Of a stretch of 64,000 nucleotides of DNA, positions 10,541-18,121 are shown one piece after another (the first letter of the stretch is position 1; the number at the start of each line of letters is the position of its first letter). Source of the stretch: Streptomyces sp. NRRL WC-3742 (GTDB taxonomy: Bacteria; Actinomycetota; Actinomycetes; Streptomycetales; Streptomycetaceae); assembly GCF_000720635.1 (NCBI RefSeq), contig NZ_JOCF01000021.1, positions 1 to 64,000 on the forward strand, in the 5' to 3' direction. The notes below the pieces were generated by a model, which searched no databases, was not told where the DNA came from, and worked only from the letters and a program-made list of their open reading frames with translations. A program made the position numbers and the translations under genes.

Positions 10541-11188
10541 TCAGCTGCCGGCCCGGGAGGCCGACTCGCCGATCCGGCTGCCGATCTCCATGGACACCGT
10601 CCGCGCGATGGCGACGGCCTCCTCCAGGGAGTCGACCGTGCGCGGCGGCTCGCCCCAGACGTTCTCGACCGGCTCCTCGCCGCCGTACCCCTTGCCGTCC
10701 TGCTGGAGCAGGAACAGCGAGGTGTGGATGGTGAACAGCGAGATCGCGGCCCGCAGCCGGTCGTGGAAGTCGGCGTCCGGGCCGTGCACCAGCTGCATCA
10801 TGGTGATGATCCGGCTGCGGAACGCCTGGCCGGCCGGGGAGTCCCGCATCGCGGGCTGGTTCTCGTGGAAGAAGCGCAGCAGCGGCGCCCGCTCCGCCAT
10901 GCCGTCCGCGAAGCGGCTGATCAGCTCGTCGCGCACCTCGGGGCTCCAGGTCTGCTCCCTGCCCCACGCGATGGTCTCGTCGATCGGCACGGACATCCGC
11001 TCGACGATGCCGAGGACGATGTCGTCCTTGGTCTTGAAGTGGTAGTAGAGCGCGGCCTTGGTGACACCCAACCGGTCGGCGATCTCCCGCAGCGAGGTCT
11101 GCTCGTAGCCCTGGTCCGAGAAGAGCTCCAGGGCGACCTCGATGATGCGCGCCCGGGTGTCGCTTCGGGGGCTGTGCGGAGTGCCCAT
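10541..11188 (-). CDS. TetR/AcrR-family repressor, likely of the adjacent efflux pump
   Basis: 215-residue regulator. The N-terminal helix-turn-helix (residues 10-55) has the typical TRARIIEVALELFSDQGYEQ and TSLREIADRLGVTKAALYYHF sequence; the C-terminal part is the ligand-binding helical domain. It is transcribed divergently from a DHA2 exporter gene, and the shared intergenic region carries a long inverted repeat overlapping a possible promoter, so it probably represses both genes until an exported compound binds. ATG at 11188 is chosen because homologous sequence starts shortly after (MGTPHSPRSDTRARI). Confidence 0.93.
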   Translation of the reverse strand: MGTPHSPRSDTRARIIEVALELFSDQGYEQTSLREIADRLGVTKAALYYHFKTKDDIVLGIVERMSVPIDETIAWGREQTWSPEVRDELISRFADGMAERAPLLRFFHENQPAMRDSPAGQAFRSRIITMMQLVHGPDADFHDRLRAAISLFTIHTSLFLLQQDGKGYGGEEPVENVWGEPPRTVDSLEEAVAIARTVSMEIGSRIGESASRAGS

Positions 11189-11284
11189 GGCCTGCCTCTG
11201 GCTGCGTCGGTGACTGCTGCGGACTCCAGGTGGCGTCCGCCCCGGGTTCATTCTCCCTGCCCGGGAGCCCGGACGGGAAACTAA

Positions 11285-11347
11285 CTTGACGCCCGGCTAG
11301 TAAAGAACCTACCGTACCGACGATCGATAAACTAGCCGGGCGACAAG
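11285..11347. promoter_or_regulatory. Inverted-repeat operator between tetR-like and exporter genes
   Basis: Two 17-bp copies of CTTG(A/T)CGCCCGGCTAGT face each other (11285-11301 forward, 11331-11347 reverse) with one mismatch. The left copy overlaps a promoter-like TTGACG (11286-11291)/TACCGT (11310-11315), 18-bp spacing, directed at the exporter. It is the most plausible binding site for the adjacent TetR protein. Confidence 0.7.
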
Positions 11348-11401
11348 TAAGTGAGCCGCAGCCGCGACGCTCGTCCGCCACACCTCCGGGAGACCCACCG
11401 C

Positions 11402-12997
11402 ATGTCACAGTCCAAGACCGCCGGCACGGTTCCGGAGGACAAGGCGACCGAGGAGGAGCAGCCGCGGTCACCCCGCGAGATCCGCCTCGTGATGATCGGC
11501 CTGGTCGTCACCATGCTGCTGGCCATGCTCGACAACCTGATCGTCGGCACGGCCATGCCGACCATCGTCCACGACCTCGGCGGCGCCGAGCACCTCTCCT
11601 GGGTGGTCACCGCCTACACCCTGGCCATGGCGGCCTCCACCCCGATCTGGGGCAAGCTCGGCGACCTGTACGGCCGCAAGGGCACCTTCCTCACCTCGAT
11701 CGTGATCTTCCTGGTGGGCTCGGCGCTGTCCGGCCTGTCGCAGACCATGAACGAGCTGATCGGCTTCCGCGCCCTCCAGGGCCTGGGCGCCGGCGGTCTG
11801 ATGGTCGGCGTCATGTCGATCATGGGTGCGCTCGTGCCGCCGCGTGAGCGCGGCAAGTACCAGGGCCTGTTCGCCGCGGTGATGGCCCTGGCCACCATCG
11901 GCGGCCCGCTGGTCGGCGGCTTCCTCACCGACCACCTGAGCTGGCACTGGACCTTCTACATCAACCTGCCGCTCGGCGTGATCGCGCTCGCCGTCGTCGT
12001 CGTCACCCTGAAGCTGCCGAAGGTCCGCAGCACCGCCCGGATCGACTACCTGGGCGCCATCCTGCTCACCACCGGCATCACCTCGCTCGTACTGCTGACC
12101 ACCTGGGGCGGCCAGCAGTACGCCTGGGGCTCCAAGCACATCATCGGCCTGGGCGTGCTCGCCGCCGCCTCGCTGATCGCCTTCTGCTACGTGGAGCAGC
12201 GGGTCGAGGAGCCGATGCTGCCGCTGAGCCTGTTCAAGAACCTGAACTTCACGATGGTCTCGATCATCGGCTTCGTCGTCGGCTTCGTGATGTTCGGCTC
12301 GACCGTCTTCCTGCCGCTCTACCAGCAGACGGTCCAGGGCGCCTCGGCGACCAACTCCGGTCTACTGCTGATGCCGATGATGCTCGGCATGCTGGTCATC
12401 TCCCTGGTGGTCGGCCAGGTCGTCACCAAGACCGGCAAGTACCGGATCTTCCCGATCATCGGCACCATCGTGATGACCGGGGGCATGTACCTGCTCTCCA
12501 CCATGGGCATCGGAACCAGCAGCCTCACCTCGGCCTGCTGGATGGTCGTGCTCGGCGCCGGCATGGGCTTCCTGATGCAGATCACCATGCTGCTCGCGCA
12601 GAACAGCGTGGAGCTCAAGGACATGGGTGTGGCCAGCTCCACCGCCACCCTCTTCCGCACCATCGGCGGTTCCTTCGGTGTCGCGCTGTTCGGCGCCCTG
12701 TTCAACAACCGGGTGACGGACACCATGAAGGAGATGCTGGCCGGGAAGCCGATCCCGCAGGGCGGGTTCAAGGACCCGAGCCAGATGAGCATGGCCGACC
12801 TGCGGACGCAGCCCGAGTACCTTCAGGACGCCTACAACCACGCTGTGTCCAACGGCACCCACACCGTCTTCCTGTGGGGTGCGGGCGTGGCGATCATCGC
12901 GCTGGCCGCCGCGGTGTTCATCCGCCAGGTGCCGCTGCGCGGCTCGGCCCCCGGCGAGAAGCCGGCCGAAGCCTCGCTGGAGGCCGCGGCCGTCTGA
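11402..12997 (+). CDS. DHA2 (EmrB/QacA) 14-TM drug:H+ antiporter
   Basis: 531-residue inner-membrane exporter of the major facilitator superfamily. About 14 hydrophobic helices are visible; motif A (GKLGDLYGRKG) follows TM2, motif C-like glycines occur in TM5, and LDNLIVGTAMPTI in TM1 matches the DHA2 motif D1. ATG at 11402 follows a CTCCGGGAG ribosome-binding region. The gene is divergent from a TetR regulator with a shared operator, the usual arrangement for inducible antibiotic or metabolite efflux. Substrate unknown. The C-terminal tail is Ala/Glu-rich and cytoplasmic. Confidence 0.93.
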   Translation: MSQSKTAGTVPEDKATEEEQPRSPREIRLVMIGLVVTMLLAMLDNLIVGTAMPTIVHDLGGAEHLSWVVTAYTLAMAASTPIWGKLGDLYGRKGTFLTSIVIFLVGSALSGLSQTMNELIGFRALQGLGAGGLMVGVMSIMGALVPPRERGKYQGLFAAVMALATIGGPLVGGFLTDHLSWHWTFYINLPLGVIALAVVVVTLKLPKVRSTARIDYLGAILLTTGITSLVLLTTWGGQQYAWGSKHIIGLGVLAAASLIAFCYVEQRVEEPMLPLSLFKNLNFTMVSIIGFVVGFVMFGSTVFLPLYQQTVQGASATNSGLLLMPMMLGMLVISLVVGQVVTKTGKYRIFPIIGTIVMTGGMYLLSTMGIGTSSLTSACWMVVLGAGMGFLMQITMLLAQNSVELKDMGVASSTATLFRTIGGSFGVALFGALFNNRVTDTMKEMLAGKPIPQGGFKDPSQMSMADLRTQPEYLQDAYNHAVSNGTHTVFLWGAGVAIIALAAAVFIRQVPLRGSAPGEKPAEASLEAAAV

Positions 12998-13007
12998 CGG
13001 CCCCCGC

Positions 13008-13053
13008 GTACGACGGCGCCCCCGGGAGGGACCTCCCGGGGGCGCCGTCGTAC
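13008..13053. terminator. Bidirectional terminator between exporter and mutY
   Basis: A perfect, very long stem (13008-13029 with 13032-13053) serves the two convergent genes; the effective loop is about 4 nt. Confidence 0.9.
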
Positions 13054-13054
13054 G

Positions 13055-13975
13055 TCAGGAAGGCAGCCGGTAGACGCCCTGTTCGACGGGCTCGACCAGG
13101 CCGTCCGCGACCAGGCCGTCCAGGGCGCGGGCCCGCTGGACGGCGTCCGGCCAGACGACGTCCAGCCTGGCCTGCGGGACGCTGCCGTGCGCCTCGCGCA
13201 GGACGGCGAGCAGCTTGCCCCGCACCTGGCGGTCCGTGCCCTCGTACGTCTGGCCGCGGCGGGCCGGGCCCTCGTACGGCGGGCGGCCGGCGCGCTGCCA
13301 GGCGCAGTGCTCGAACAGCGGGCAGTCGCCGCACTCCGGGCTCCGGGCGGTGCAGACCAGGGCGCCCAGCTCCATCACGCCCACCGCCCAGGTGGCGGCC
13401 GTCCCGGCGTCCTCGGGCAGCAGGGCGGCCGCGGTGCGGCGCTCGGCGGCGGTGGTGGCCTGGGCGGGGTACTCGACGCCCGTCACCGCGCGGGCGAAGA
13501 CCCGGCGGACGTTGGTGTCCAGCACCACGTGCCGCTGGCGGAAGGCGAAGGAGGCGACGGCGGCCGCCGTGTACTCCCCCACCCCGGGCAGGGAGAGCAG
13601 GGTGGCGTGGTCGTCCGGGACCGCGCCGTCGTGTTCCTCGGTGATCGCCACGGCGGCGGCGTGCAGCCGCAGGGCGCGGCGGGGGTAGCCGAGCCGGCCC
13701 CACATCCGTACGGCCTCGCCGGAGGGTTCGGCGGCGAGGTCGGCCGGGGTGGGCCAGCGGGTCATCCACGCCTGCCAGGCGGGCAGCACCCGCTTGACGG
13801 GGGTCTGCTGGAGCATGAACTCGCTCACCATGACGGCCCAGGGCGTGGCGTCGGGCGTCCGCCAGGGGAGGTCGCGCTTGCTCGCCTCGTACCAGTCGAG
13901 GACGGTGGCGTGCAGCGCGGGCAGGGGCATGGTCAGCCCGGGGACGGCGGCGGGGGCGGTGGTGATGGCAGTCAT
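13055..13975 (-). CDS. mutY: A/G-specific adenine glycosylase MutY
   Basis: 306-residue base-excision repair enzyme that removes adenine mispaired with 8-oxoguanine. Catalytic Glu52 (SEFMLQQTPV), the helix-hairpin-helix LPGVGEYTAAAV (129-140), catalytic Asp153 (VVLDTNVRRVF) and the 4Fe-4S ligands C-x6-C-x2-C-x5-C (Cys208, 215, 218, 224) are all present. The C-terminal NUDIX-like 8-oxoG-sensing domain of E. coli MutY is essentially absent, as in many shorter actinobacterial proteins. The start is ATG at 13975. The gene is divergent from the secreted-protein gene at 14191. Confidence 0.95.
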   Translation of the reverse strand: MTAITTAPAAVPGLTMPLPALHATVLDWYEASKRDLPWRTPDATPWAVMVSEFMLQQTPVKRVLPAWQAWMTRWPTPADLAAEPSGEAVRMWGRLGYPRRALRLHAAAVAITEEHDGAVPDDHATLLSLPGVGEYTAAAVASFAFRQRHVVLDTNVRRVFARAVTGVEYPAQATTAAERRTAAALLPEDAGTAATWAVGVMELGALVCTARSPECGDCPLFEHCAWQRAGRPPYEGPARRGQTYEGTDRQVRGKLLAVLREAHGSVPQARLDVVWPDAVQRARALDGLVADGLVEPVEQGVYRLPS

Positions 13976-14045
13976 GGCCCTTCGATCCTCCCACGGCCGC
14001 GGGGGTCGTCGGGGTGCCGCCGGAGGACCGCTGAAGTGGAATGAC

Positions 14046-14070
14046 GAATTCCGGATGATCCTCGGAATTC
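14046..14070. repeat. 8-bp inverted repeat between mutY and the 14191 gene
   Basis: GAATTCCG (14046-14053) and CGGAATTC (14063-14070) face each other across 9 bp, in AT-richer DNA between divergent genes. It could be a regulator site; none is assigned. Confidence 0.45.
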
Positions 14071-14190
14071 ACCGGAGTCCACCGTCGAAGACCTCGCTCG
14101 AACGGCTCAAATGGCGGATCATGTGAAGGAAGGAGCGACTGTGCGGTGTTGGTGAGTCAGGAGACACACACAGTCTCGTAGAGTTCGGGT

Positions 14191-15072
14191 GTGCCCTCTC
14201 TGCGTCAACCCGTGGGACCACTGCCGGCCTCGATCTACTGGCGCCGGCGCGTCGTCGTGCTCGCCGCCGTCGTGGCGGTCGTCGCCCTGATCGCCTGGCT
14301 GATGACCGACCAGGGCGGAGGCGGTGACGGCGCTTCACAGAAGGCCGCCCAGGCCGCGCCGACCCAGTCCCAGAACCAGACCCCCGCCCAGGCCATCACG
14401 CCCGGCGCGCCCTCCTCCGGCCCCGCGGCCCCTCCCGGGGGCGGTTCGACCGGCGGTGGCTCGACCGGCGGCGCGGGCGGCTCCGGCGGCAGTGGCGGAT
14501 CGTCCGGCTCCGGCGGCGAGGTGAGCCTCAACGGCGGTGCCACGGGCGGCGGCTCCGGCGGCTCCGGGGGCGGGACCGGCTCGGCCGGCGCCTCCTCGGG
14601 CGGCGGCGCGGGCGGGACGGGCGGCGGCGCCCCGCCGGTGAACACGGCCGAGGTGATGAAGCTCCCGGTCTGCACCGCCTCGCAGGTGGCCCTGGAGCTG
14701 ACGCCCACCCAGAACCCGTACCAGGCCAAGGACAAGCCGCAGCTCGTCCTCACGGTCAAGAACTCCTCCGGCACGGCCTGCCGCGTCAACCTCGGGCGGA
14801 CGGCCTCGGCGATCACCGTGAGCTCGACCAGCAACGAGCGGATCTGGAGCTCCGGCGACTGCCCGGCCGACAAGAGCGACCAGTGGGTGCAGATCGCGGC
14901 CAACAGCAGCCAGGGCGAGACCTTCACCTGGGACCGGCTGCGCAGCAAGCAGGCGTGCGCCACCCCCGACCCGGCGCCGGCGGCCACCGGCACCTACCAG
15001 GTGCTCGCCGAGCTCAGCGGGGTCACGGGCGACAAGGTCGTGGCCCGGGCGTCGATCCGCCTGGACGGCTGA
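14191..15072 (+). CDS. Membrane-anchored extracellular protein with Gly/Ser linker
   Basis: 293 residues, family not recognised with confidence. A short cytoplasmic basic N-terminus is followed by one transmembrane helix (about residues 19-38), a 100-residue Gly/Ser/Pro-rich flexible linker (about 45-150), and a C-terminal beta-rich domain (about 155-293) beginning VMKLPVCTASQVALEL. This domain has three Cys besides the first (TACRV, SGDCP, KQACAT), which could form two disulphides. The linker presumably projects the domain through the peptidoglycan. GTG at 14191 is the start. A terminator follows at 15091-15126. Confidence 0.82.
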   Translation: MPSLRQPVGPLPASIYWRRRVVVLAAVVAVVALIAWLMTDQGGGGDGASQKAAQAAPTQSQNQTPAQAITPGAPSSGPAAPPGGGSTGGGSTGGAGGSGGSGGSSGSGGEVSLNGGATGGGSGGSGGGTGSAGASSGGGAGGTGGGAPPVNTAEVMKLPVCTASQVALELTPTQNPYQAKDKPQLVLTVKNSSGTACRVNLGRTASAITVSSTSNERIWSSGDCPADKSDQWVQIAANSSQGETFTWDRLRSKQACATPDPAPAATGTYQVLAELSGVTGDKVVARASIRLDG

Positions 15073-15090
15073 CGGCGCACCACGGACGTA

Positions 15091-15126
15091 CGGAGCCCCC
15101 GACCGCTGCGGCGGTCGGGGGCTCCG
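15091..15126. terminator. Terminator between convergent 14191 gene and disA
   Basis: Perfect 16-bp stem (15091-15106 with 15111-15126) and a TGCG tetraloop; usable from both sides. Confidence 0.9.
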
Positions 15127-15179
15127 GTGTCTGCGGCGCCCGTCCGGTCGGACGGACAGGCGGTCGGACGGTCAAACGG

Positions 15180-16289
15180 TCAGACGTAGCGCTCCAGGAT
15201 GGACGATTCGGCGAGGCGGGACAGGCCCTCGCGGACCGAGCGGGCCCGGGTCTCGCCGACGCCCTCGACCGTCTGCAGGTCGTCGATGCTCGCGGCGAGC
15301 AGCTTCTGCAGGCCCCCGAAGTGCTCGACCAGGCGCTCTATCACCGTGTTGGGCAGGCGCGGGATCTTCGCCAGCAGCCGGTAGCCGCGCGGCGAGACCG
15401 CGGAGTCCAGGGACTCCGGGGTGCCCGAGTAGCCGAGCGCCTTGGCGACGGTCTGGAGGTCCAGCAGCTCGGCGTGGGTCAGCGCCTCCAGGTCGCCCAG
15501 CACCTCGTTGACCGTCCGGCCCTTCTTGGCGGCCCGCTCGGGGAAGTAGTCCCGGGCGACCAGTTCGCGCTCCGGCTCCACGCCCGCGATCAGCTCGTCC
15601 AGCTGGAGCGAGAGCAGGCGGCCGTCGATGCCGAGTTCCAGCACGTAGCCGGCGATCTCGGTGGCGATCAGCCGGACCATCTCCAGCCGCTGGGCGACGG
15701 CGGTGACGTCCCGGACCGTCACCAGGTCCTCGATCTCCAGGGCGGAGAGCGTGCCGGCCACCTCGTCCAGGCGCAGCTTGTAGCGCTCCAGGGTGGCCAG
15801 CGCCTGGTTGGCGCGGGACAGGACGGTGGTCGAGTCCTCCAGCACCCGGCGGGTGCCGTTGACGTACATGGCGATCAGCCGCATCGAGTGCGAGACCGCG
15901 ACCACCGGGTAGCCGGTCTGACGGTTGACCCGCTCGGCGGTGCGGTGGCGGGTGCCCGTCTCGTCGGTGGGGATGGTGGAGTCCGGCATCAGGTGGACCC
16001 CGGCCCGGACGATCTTGGTGATGTCCTTGTCGAGCACCACCGCGCCGTCGAGCTTGCACAGCTCGCGCAGGCGGGTGGCGGTGAACTCGACGTCCAGGAC
16101 GAAGCCGCCGGTGCAGATCGGCTCGACGGTCTTGTCGAAGCCCAGCACGATCAGGCCGCCGGTGTTGGCCCGCAGGACCCGTTCCAGGCCGTCACGCAGG
16201 GCGGTGCCGGGCGCGATGGCGGTAAGGGAGGCCCGCAGCAGGGCCTCCTCGCGGGAAGCCTTGTCCGCCCCCCGGTCGCTGGCTGCCAC
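15180..16289 (-). CDS. disA: DisA DNA-integrity scanning protein / diadenylate cyclase
   Basis: 369-residue c-di-AMP synthase. The N-terminal DAC domain carries the catalytic DGA motif (81-83) and the RHR motif (114-116, within GTRHRTAERV); a helical spine and C-terminal helix-hairpin-helix DNA-binding domain (near IDDLQTVEGVGETRARSV) follow. It converts two ATP to c-di-AMP, inhibited by branched DNA. The start is GTG at 16289 with a GGAGG site upstream. It follows radA on the same strand (gap 150 nt), the standard radA-disA order linking repair to second-messenger output. Confidence 0.97.
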   Translation of the reverse strand: MAASDRGADKASREEALLRASLTAIAPGTALRDGLERVLRANTGGLIVLGFDKTVEPICTGGFVLDVEFTATRLRELCKLDGAVVLDKDITKIVRAGVHLMPDSTIPTDETGTRHRTAERVNRQTGYPVVAVSHSMRLIAMYVNGTRRVLEDSTTVLSRANQALATLERYKLRLDEVAGTLSALEIEDLVTVRDVTAVAQRLEMVRLIATEIAGYVLELGIDGRLLSLQLDELIAGVEPERELVARDYFPERAAKKGRTVNEVLGDLEALTHAELLDLQTVAKALGYSGTPESLDSAVSPRGYRLLAKIPRLPNTVIERLVEHFGGLQKLLAASIDDLQTVEGVGETRARSVREGLSRLAESSILERYV

Positions 16290-16439
16290 GTGATTCCTCC
16301 GGTCGACCCCGTGCCGCGCGCCTCGCGCCGTGCGCCGGTCCGCGGTCTGTTGCTCTGTCGCTCAGTACCGCTCGGTACTGCCTTCTGGCCAATGAGACTG
16401 GGGAAAGTCTAACTGCGTGCGGCTTCGGCAGGGCTTGGG

Positions 16440-17951
16440 TCAGCGCAGTTCGTCGGAGTCGAGCGGCTCCCAGCCGTCCATCAGCTCCTCGGCGTAGGCC
16501 GCGACCCGGGGCTCGCGGGGCGCCGGCGGGGCCGACGCGGCCTCACCCCGCCCCTCACCGCGCGGCTTGGCAGCCGCGCGGCGGCGGCCCGGGATCGCCC
16601 GCAGCGCCTCGCCGATGTCCGACACCTCGACCACCTTCATACCCTGCGGGACCTTGCCCGGGTCCGGCGGGACGAGGGCGTGGGTGAAGCCCAGCCGGTG
16701 CGCCTCGGCGAGGCGGCGCTGCACACCCGTCACCCGCCGCACCTCGCCCGCCAGACCGACCTCGCCGATCGCCACCAGGTTGTTGGGCAGCGGGGTGTCG
16801 GTGGAGGAGGAGGCCACGGCGAGCGCCACCGCGAGGTCCGCGGACGGCTCCGTCAGCTTCACCCCGCCGACCGTCGCGGTGTAGATGTCCTGCTTGCCGA
16901 GCTTCACCCCGCCGTGGCGCTCGACCACGGCCAGGATCATCGCGATCCTGGGGGACTCCAGGCCCGAGGTGGTGCGGCGCGGGGAGGGGATCTGCGAATC
17001 CACCATCAGCGCCTGCACCTCGGCCACCAGCGGGCGCTTGCCCTCCAGGGTGACGGTGAGGCAGGTGCCGGGGACGGGCTTGTCACGCCTGGTCAGGAAG
17101 AGGCCGGACGGGTCGGCCAGGCCCACGATGCCCTCGTCGTGCAGCTCGAAGCAGCCCACCTCGTCGGTGGCGCCGTAGCGGTTCTTGACCCCCCGGATCA
17201 GGCGCAGCCGGGCGTGGCGGTCCCCCTCGAAGCTCAGGACCACGTCCACCAGGTGCTCCAGCAGGCGCGGGCCGGCGATCTGGCCGTCCTTGGTGACGTG
17301 GCCGACCAGCAGGGTGGCCATGCCGCGGTCCTTGGAGGCGCGGATCAGCGCGCCCGCCACCTCGCGCACCTGGGCCGGGCCGCCGGGGGCGCCGTCCAGT
17401 TCGGCGGAGGCGATGGTCTGCACCGAGTCCAGGATCAGGAGGCCGGGGTTGACGGCCTCGATGTGGCCGAGGACGGCGCCGAGGTCCTGCTCGGCGGCGA
17501 GGTAGAGGTGTTCGGAGAGGGCGTCGATCCGGTCGGCGCGCAGCCGGACCTGGCTCGCGGACTCCTCGCCGGTGACGTAGAGGGTGCGGTGCTGCGCGGT
17601 GGCCGCCTTGGCGGCGACGTCCAGCAGCAGGGTGGACTTCCCGACGCCGGGCTCGCCGGCCAGCAGCACCACCGCGCCGGGGACCAGGCCGCCGCCGAGC
17701 ACGCGGTCCAGCTCCGGCACGCCCGTGGAGCGGGCCGTCGCGACCTGGCCGTCCACCTGGCCGATCGGACGGGCGGGCGCGCTGACGGGGCCCGCGGCGG
17801 TGGTGCGGATCGGGACCGCGCCGTACTCCTCGACCGTGCCCCAGGCGTTGCACTCCGGGCAGCGGCCGACCCACTTGGGCAGCTGGTTGCCGCACTCGGT
17901 GCAGCGGTAGGCCGGGCGCGGCTTGGCGGTGGTCTTGGAACGCGGTGGCAT
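16440..17951 (-). CDS. radA: RadA DNA repair ATPase
   Basis: 503-residue RecA-like branch-migration ATPase acting in recombination. An N-terminal C4 zinc finger (Cys17, 20, 31, 34: CTECG...CPEC), Walker A GEPGVGKS (99-106), the RadA-specific KNRYG motif (about residue 258) and a C-terminal Lon-protease-like domain without protease function are visible. A longer upstream frame exists, but ATG at 17951 (MPPRSKTTAKPRPAYRC) leads straight into the zinc finger and is the usual start. disA follows. Confidence 0.96.
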   Translation of the reverse strand: MPPRSKTTAKPRPAYRCTECGNQLPKWVGRCPECNAWGTVEEYGAVPIRTTAAGPVSAPARPIGQVDGQVATARSTGVPELDRVLGGGLVPGAVVLLAGEPGVGKSTLLLDVAAKAATAQHRTLYVTGEESASQVRLRADRIDALSEHLYLAAEQDLGAVLGHIEAVNPGLLILDSVQTIASAELDGAPGGPAQVREVAGALIRASKDRGMATLLVGHVTKDGQIAGPRLLEHLVDVVLSFEGDRHARLRLIRGVKNRYGATDEVGCFELHDEGIVGLADPSGLFLTRRDKPVPGTCLTVTLEGKRPLVAEVQALMVDSQIPSPRRTTSGLESPRIAMILAVVERHGGVKLGKQDIYTATVGGVKLTEPSADLAVALAVASSSTDTPLPNNLVAIGEVGLAGEVRRVTGVQRRLAEAHRLGFTHALVPPDPGKVPQGMKVVEVSDIGEALRAIPGRRRAAAKPRGEGRGEAASAPPAPREPRVAAYAEELMDGWEPLDSDELR

Positions 17952-18121
17952 GCGGCCCACGGTAGCGCCTGGGTCCGACAGCGGCGGGGCGCCGGCGGAC
18001 GCGCAGGGGGCCCGCGGTCGTCCGCGGTCATCCACACAGATGGGCGATGTTGTTACCCGAAAGAAGTACATACGCGGCGAATGGCGGGGACGAGGGGCTC
18101 GGGGTGCCTACCTTCGGACGG

